A stretch of DNA of 9,372 bases from assembly GCA_015485455.1 (NCBI GenBank), contig WFTN01000512.1, positions 1 through 9,372 of the forward strand. The letters are read 5' to 3'. The notes beneath the pieces are model-generated. The model was not told where the DNA came from. It searched no databases and saw only the letters and a list, made by a program, of their open reading frames with translations. Within the stretch, counting starts at the first letter, position 1. Every line of letters starts with the position of its first letter. Both the position numbers and the translations under genes were made by a program. This DNA is from Planctomycetota bacterium. Its GTDB lineage: Bacteria > Planctomycetota > GCA-002687715 > DRQF01. Positions 6,386 through 9,372 of this stretch are shown one piece after another.

Positions 6386-7354
6386 ATGTCTGGTCTCGTG
6401 GATCAGATTCTTGCTGCGACCAAGGGTGCGGGATCTATTCTCGCACCCTTGGTGCGTCATACTCCCTTGATCTTCTCTCCGGGTTTGAGCGAACTGTGTC
6501 GCCGACCGATTTACCTCAAGCTCGAAAATCTACAATACAGTGGCGCTTTCAAGTATCGCCCGGCTTTGTTTAACATCATTCAGTCATTGGATGAGGCGAG
6601 AGAATTCGGAGTTGTCACCTCGTCTTCTGGTAACTTTGCTGCGGCTGTGGCATTGGCTGCATCTCAGCATTCGGTCAGAGCGACGATTGTGTTGCGGCCT
6701 TCAGCGAGCACCTTTAAGGCGGAGAGAATCAAGAGATTCGGTGGTGAAATCGTTTACTGCCCTGATGACTACTTGGCCCGGGAAGATCATGTTCAGGTGT
6801 TAGCCCGTCGTGATGGTCTTTTGATTCTTCATCCTCATGATTCTCTTCTCACCATTGCTGGTGATGGCACAGTCGGGTTGGAGATCATTCGGGACTTACC
6901 GGATGTGGGTGCCATCTATGTCCCAGCCAGTGGAGCAGGGCTCCTCGCTGGCATAGCCGTTGCTGTTCAAAGCCTGAATCCGGCCCCAGAGGTTATTGGC
7001 GCCCAGCCTGAAGCCAATGGCACCCTTCAATTGTCATTGCAAACGGGGGTGCGCAGCAGTCGCCAGGGGATTACGACGGTTGCTGATGGATTGACCGCTG
7101 CTCAACCGGGGAAGCTTGGGTTGAAGGTGGCCCAGGAATTAGTGGCGAGAGTCGCCACGGTGTCCGAGAATTCTCTCACTCGCGCCACGGGTTTGATCTT
7201 CGAACACACTGGACAACGAGTCGAGGCCGCCGCTGCCGCCGGGCTGGCCGCTCTTATGGAAGGACCCCGAGCACCCTCTGATATAAAGACTGTCCTGGTC
7301 CTCACCGGTGGCAACATCGCCCCGCAGACTTGGGCCGCTATGGTCTCAAGCTAA
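6386..7354 (+). CDS. PLP-dependent threonine/serine dehydratase-like enzyme (fold type II)
   Basis: Predicted cytoplasmic beta-family PLP enzyme of 322 aa, most like biodegradative threonine/serine dehydratases and serine racemases. Those enzymes deaminate threonine or serine to 2-oxobutyrate or pyruvate. Lys56 in SGAFKYRPA is the expected Schiff-base lysine; the usual motif is SFKxRGA, so the Arg-Gly-Ala is changed to Arg-Pro-Ala. SSSGNFAAA (79-87) matches the substrate/PLP-binding SSGNHAQ loop with Phe in place of His. SGAGL (182-186) replaces the phosphate-binding GGGGL, and LTGGNI (306-311) corresponds to the SGGN segment near the PLP ring nitrogen. There is no C-terminal ACT domain, so the allosteric isoleucine control of biosynthetic IlvA is not expected. 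The ATG lies 2 nt after the FKBP stop and has no good ribosome-binding site, suggesting translational coupling. The changes in four conserved motifs leave the true substrate open. Confidence 0.85.
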   Translation: MSGLVDQILAATKGAGSILAPLVRHTPLIFSPGLSELCRRPIYLKLENLQYSGAFKYRPALFNIIQSLDEAREFGVVTSSSGNFAAAVALAASQHSVRATIVLRPSASTFKAERIKRFGGEIVYCPDDYLAREDHVQVLARRDGLLILHPHDSLLTIAGDGTVGLEIIRDLPDVGAIYVPASGAGLLAGIAVAVQSLNPAPEVIGAQPEANGTLQLSLQTGVRSSRQGITTVADGLTAAQPGKLGLKVAQELVARVATVSENSLTRATGLIFEHTGQRVEAAAAAGLAALMEGPRAPSDIKTVLVLTGGNIAPQTWAAMVSS

Positions 7355-8437
7355 GCTCAGCATGCGATCCAATGCGATTTTGGCCCATTGCGACGTTTCG
7401 GGGTCGACACTGATCTGATTGACAATGTTTCCCGCTTCCAAGTTCTCCAAAGCCCAAAGCAGATGAGGAGGGTCAATGCGATACATCGTCGCGCATAAAC
7501 AGGAGATACCACTGAGGCTGGTAATTTCCTTGTCTGGATTTTGTTGGGCCAAACGATGAACCAAGTTGATCTCCGTGCCAACAGCCCATTTACTTCCGGG
7601 CTTCGATGCCTCGATCGTTTTGATTATTTTCTCGGTGGAGCCTGAGAAATCCGACTTCTGGATGACATCAAAGGTGCATTCAGGATGGGAAATGATCTGA
7701 ACGTCAGGTTGCTCCTTGCGGAGTTGGTCGATGTGCTCCACCAAGAAGCGTTCATGGACGCTGCAGTGTCCCTTCCACAGCACAACACGGGCATCGCTCA
7801 CACCGGTGGCTAAATTGTCAGCGGCGATCTTGAACGGGTCCCATAGGATCATGTCTTCCAAGGGAATACCCATTTCGAATCCCACATTGCGTCCCAAATG
7901 TTGGTCCGGGAGGAAGATGATTCTCTTATCTTGTTTGAGGGCCCAATCGTAGACTGTTGTCGCGTTGGATGAGGTGCAGACCACGCCGCCGTTCTTGCCA
8001 ACGAAAGCTTTGATGGCAGCGGAGGAATTCATGTAGGTGATAGGTAGATAGCTCTCTGGGCCATGAATCTCAGTGAGGACATTCCATGCTTCTTCGGTTT
8101 GTCCCATGGTGGCCATATCCGCCATAGAACAGCCAGCGCCCAAGTCTGGCAGGATGATCTTCTGAGAATCTGGGGTCAGGATGTCGGCGGATTCAGCCAT
8201 GAAATGAACGCCGCAAAAGACGATGAATTCTGCTTTCGGTCTTTCTGTGGCTAAGCGCGCTAATTTGAAGGAATCCCCAGTGAAATCAGCGAATCTGACC
8301 ACGTCATCGCATTGGTAGTGATGCCCCAAGATGACTAAGCGGTCGCCTAACCGTTGGCGTACCGCTGCGATGCGTTCCAATACCTCGTCAGGCTGGGTAT
8401 TCGTGTATTCCGGGCTCAATTCGACTTGGGTGGCCAT
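7346..8437 (-). CDS. nadA: Quinolinate synthase NadA
   Basis: Condenses iminoaspartate with dihydroxyacetone phosphate to quinolinate in de novo NAD synthesis, using a [4Fe-4S] cluster in the cytoplasm. Length (363 aa) is normal. The three cluster cysteines align with those of known NadA: Cys103 (GCSMAD), Cys225 (WKGHCSVHE) and Cys315 (CLCATM). Other signatures are GHHYQ (38-42), GVHFMAESA (76-84), YMNSSAAIKA (135-144), CTSSNA (154-159), PDQHLGRN (177-184), HPEC (251-254) and GTEINLVHRLA (287-297). The ATG at 8435-8437 has AAAGGAG 6 nt upstream. The 3' end overlaps the convergent PLP enzyme gene by 9 bp. The usual partners nadB and nadC are not in the window. A candidate promoter and a leader hairpin lie just upstream, so the gene may be transcribed independently of the acyl-CoA synthetase gene before it. 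Confidence 0.97.
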   Translation of the reverse strand: MATQVELSPEYTNTQPDEVLERIAAVRQRLGDRLVILGHHYQCDDVVRFADFTGDSFKLARLATERPKAEFIVFCGVHFMAESADILTPDSQKIILPDLGAGCSMADMATMGQTEEAWNVLTEIHGPESYLPITYMNSSAAIKAFVGKNGGVVCTSSNATTVYDWALKQDKRIIFLPDQHLGRNVGFEMGIPLEDMILWDPFKIAADNLATGVSDARVVLWKGHCSVHERFLVEHIDQLRKEQPDVQIISHPECTFDVIQKSDFSGSTEKIIKTIEASKPGSKWAVGTEINLVHRLAQQNPDKEITSLSGISCLCATMYRIDPPHLLWALENLEAGNIVNQISVDPETSQWAKIALDRMLSLA

Positions 8438-8456
8438 GAATGGCTCCTTTGTGAGC

Positions 8457-8484
8457 TTTCTTGCCCCGTTCGTGGGCGAAGAAA
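8457..8484 (-). promoter_or_regulatory. Hairpin in the predicted nadA leader
   Basis: On the minus strand TTTCTTCGCCC can pair with GGGCAAGAAA around a short loop (about 10 pairs, one bulged base). It lies between the predicted promoter and the AAAGGAG ribosome-binding site at 8444-8450. A run of seven T residues precedes the stem on the transcribed strand, so it is not a leftward terminator. It could affect translation or mRNA stability. I do not see the tandem architecture of a known NAD riboswitch. Confidence 0.3.
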
Positions 8485-8503
8485 AAAAGAATGGCTCTGC
8501 AAG

Positions 8504-8532
8504 AGATTATGACATGACTTCGGTGGTGGCAA
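8504..8532 (-). promoter_or_regulatory. Candidate promoter of nadA
   Basis: Read on the minus strand, TTGCCA (8527-8532; five of six to the -35 consensus) precedes either CATAAT (8506-8511; five of six, 15-bp spacer) or TAATCT (8504-8509; 17-bp spacer). Transcription would start near 8497, giving a leader of about 60 nt that includes the hairpin at 8457-8484. Confidence 0.4.
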
Positions 8533-8553
8533 AATCCCTGATTGTCGCGGGCT

Positions 8554-8580
8554 CCCATGGGCAGGTATTTTGCCCATGGG
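8554..8580 (-). terminator. Strong hairpin between the acyl-CoA synthetase gene and nadA
   Basis: A perfect 10-bp inverted repeat, CCCATGGGCA and TGCCCATGGG, is separated by a 7-nt spacer. It begins 21 bp beyond the synthetase stop codon and lies upstream of the nadA -35 box. In RNA it would form a stable stem that could end or trim the synthetase transcript, but no T-tract follows on the minus strand. Each arm contains CCCATGGG, itself an 8-bp palindrome, so a paired protein-binding site is an alternative reading. Confidence 0.4.
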
Positions 8581-8601
8581 CTGGCCTGGGAGCTTCGCAG
8601 G

Positions 8602-9372
8602 TCAATCCTGATAGAATTGTGCAATGGTATCAGCGTGGATGCTCTCAATTTGGGGCCGCTTTTTCTTCATGGTCAGGGTCAAAGTGCCATCCTCAACTGA
8701 GAACAGACGGTCTAATAGGGCGATTTTGGGCACTTGTTGAAAAGCTTGGAATCCAGCACTTCTTGCCAAGGCGTCTTTGATGGACTGGTGGATGGTTTCG
8801 GACACGCGGGGGTCTTGGGCTATTTCTTTGAGGTTTCCCGCTGGGAGATCCGGGAAACGGGCTTGGAGGGTTTCAAGTTCGGGAATGATGAGCGCTGATA
8901 GGTGCTTCTCCCCGTGTCCCACAACCAAGACGTCATGAACGTAGGGGATCTTGGCAATGGGGGCTTCAATCAAGGCAGGCTCGACGTTTTCTCCTCCTCT
9001 GAGGACGATGGTGTCTTTGGCTCGTCCTTGAATGAGCACCTGATCGTGATCGGTCAGGGATGCCACATCGCCAGTACAAAACCACCCATCTGCCAGAACC
9101 ATTTTCGTGGCATCGGGATTTCTGTGATAGCCGTCCATCACTTGGGGCCCTTGGACCCAGAGAACTCCTTTTTGTCCTTGGTCTAAGGTCTCTGTGTTTT
9201 CTTCGTTCCGAATGCGCCAAGTCGTTTCTGGTAGCTTCTTGCCGGCGGTGGTGAGGACATTGTCTTGGGGGGTCCGAATGGAAATGACCGGAGCTGTCTC
9301 GGTGAGACCGTAGCCGTTGAGTAGGCAAATCCCGGCTCTGTTGAAAAACTCGTCTACGTGTGCCTGCAAGGC
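8602..9372 (-). CDS. AMP-forming acyl-CoA synthetase (long-chain type), C-terminal part, 5' end beyond window
   Basis: Adenylate-forming ligase that activates a carboxylic acid, probably a fatty acid, with ATP to acyl-AMP and then acyl-CoA. The visible 257 codons are the 3' portion. The frame stays open to the right edge, where the translation reads ALQAHVDEFF, a typical internal segment, so the TTG at 9367-9369 is an internal leucine codon and not a start. Motifs in order are YGLTETAP (adenylation loop), GWFCTGD, GRAKDTIVLRGGENVEP (hinge and A8 region) and near the C-terminus LTLTMKKKR, which includes the lysine expected to catalyse adenylation. The TETAPVISIR and GGENVEP style fits long-chain acyl-CoA synthetases better than acetyl-CoA synthetases, but chain length cannot be decided without the N-terminal part. 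The stop is followed by a strong hairpin and then nadA. Confidence 0.92.
   Translation of the reverse strand, partial: ALQAHVDEFFNRAGICLLNGYGLTETAPVISIRTPQDNVLTTAGKKLPETTWRIRNEENTETLDQGQKGVLWVQGPQVMDGYHRNPDATKMVLADGWFCTGDVASLTDHDQVLIQGRAKDTIVLRGGENVEPALIEAPIAKIPYVHDVLVVGHGEKHLSALIIPELETLQARFPDLPAGNLKEIAQDPRVSETIHQSIKDALARSAGFQAFQQVPKIALLDRLFSVEDGTLTLTMKKKRPQIESIHADTIAQFYQD

Noticed and set aside
6386..8437. Functional link in which the PLP enzyme supplies iminoaspartate to NadA, as a hydroxyaspartate dehydratase could
   Set aside because: The genes are convergent and not in one operon, the substrate is unknown, and nothing in the sequence supports this chemistry specifically.
8438..8601. Known NAD+-I (nadA motif) riboswitch upstream of nadA
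   Set aside because: I could not recognise two tandem similar stem-loop domains with conserved internal loops; only one short hairpin is visible, and no covariance search could be run.
8602..9369. Treating the TTG at 9367-9369 as the start of a complete 255-aa acyl-CoA synthetase
   Set aside because: The frame remains open to the window edge, and the family needs an N-terminal part of several hundred residues including the ATP-binding P-loop, which is missing.

Overview
This is a bacterial chromosomal window of about 50% GC (estimated by eye). It holds seven clear genes, compactly arranged, with no tRNA, rRNA, CRISPR array, insertion sequence or phage gene that I can recognise. The taxon is uncertain. 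The long IMPase-family protein, the exported three-unit FKBP, the FHA-GAF-cyclase and the NadA sequence style suggest a Planctomycetota/Verrucomicrobiota-like or similar environmental bacterium, but this is an impression and not a placement.

Layout from left to right. Positions 1-455 hold little: possibly the last 45 codons of an unidentified gene, a hairpin, then a candidate promoter and a 10-bp palindrome in front of the first real gene. An FHA-GAF-class III adenylate cyclase (456-2093, +) converges, with a 15-bp gap, on a type II NADH dehydrogenase that carries a C-terminal cyclic-nucleotide-binding domain (2109-3698, -). An IMPase-superfamily phosphatase (3754-4809, -) lies 55 bp upstream of the dehydrogenase on the same strand and probably shares its transcript. 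From a divergent intergenic region of about 250 bp, a secreted protein with three FKBP-like units (5058-6383, +) starts and is followed after 2 bp by a PLP-dependent threonine/serine dehydratase-like enzyme (6386-7354, +). That enzyme overlaps tail-to-tail by 9 bp with quinolinate synthase nadA (7346-8437, -). nadA has its own candidate promoter and a structured leader. Upstream of it is the 3' part of an AMP-forming acyl-CoA synthetase (8602-9372, -), which runs off the right edge.

The most interesting point is the left half. A cyclase that makes a cyclic nucleotide sits next to a respiratory enzyme with an intact-looking cyclic-nucleotide pocket. This suggests a local circuit in which a phosphopeptide or small-molecule signal (FHA, GAF) sets cAMP, and cAMP tunes NADH oxidation at the membrane. 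Both proteins keep their key residues. The functional link is an inference from adjacency and domain content. The rest looks like ordinary housekeeping: NAD synthesis, fatty-acid activation, amino-acid metabolism and envelope protein folding.
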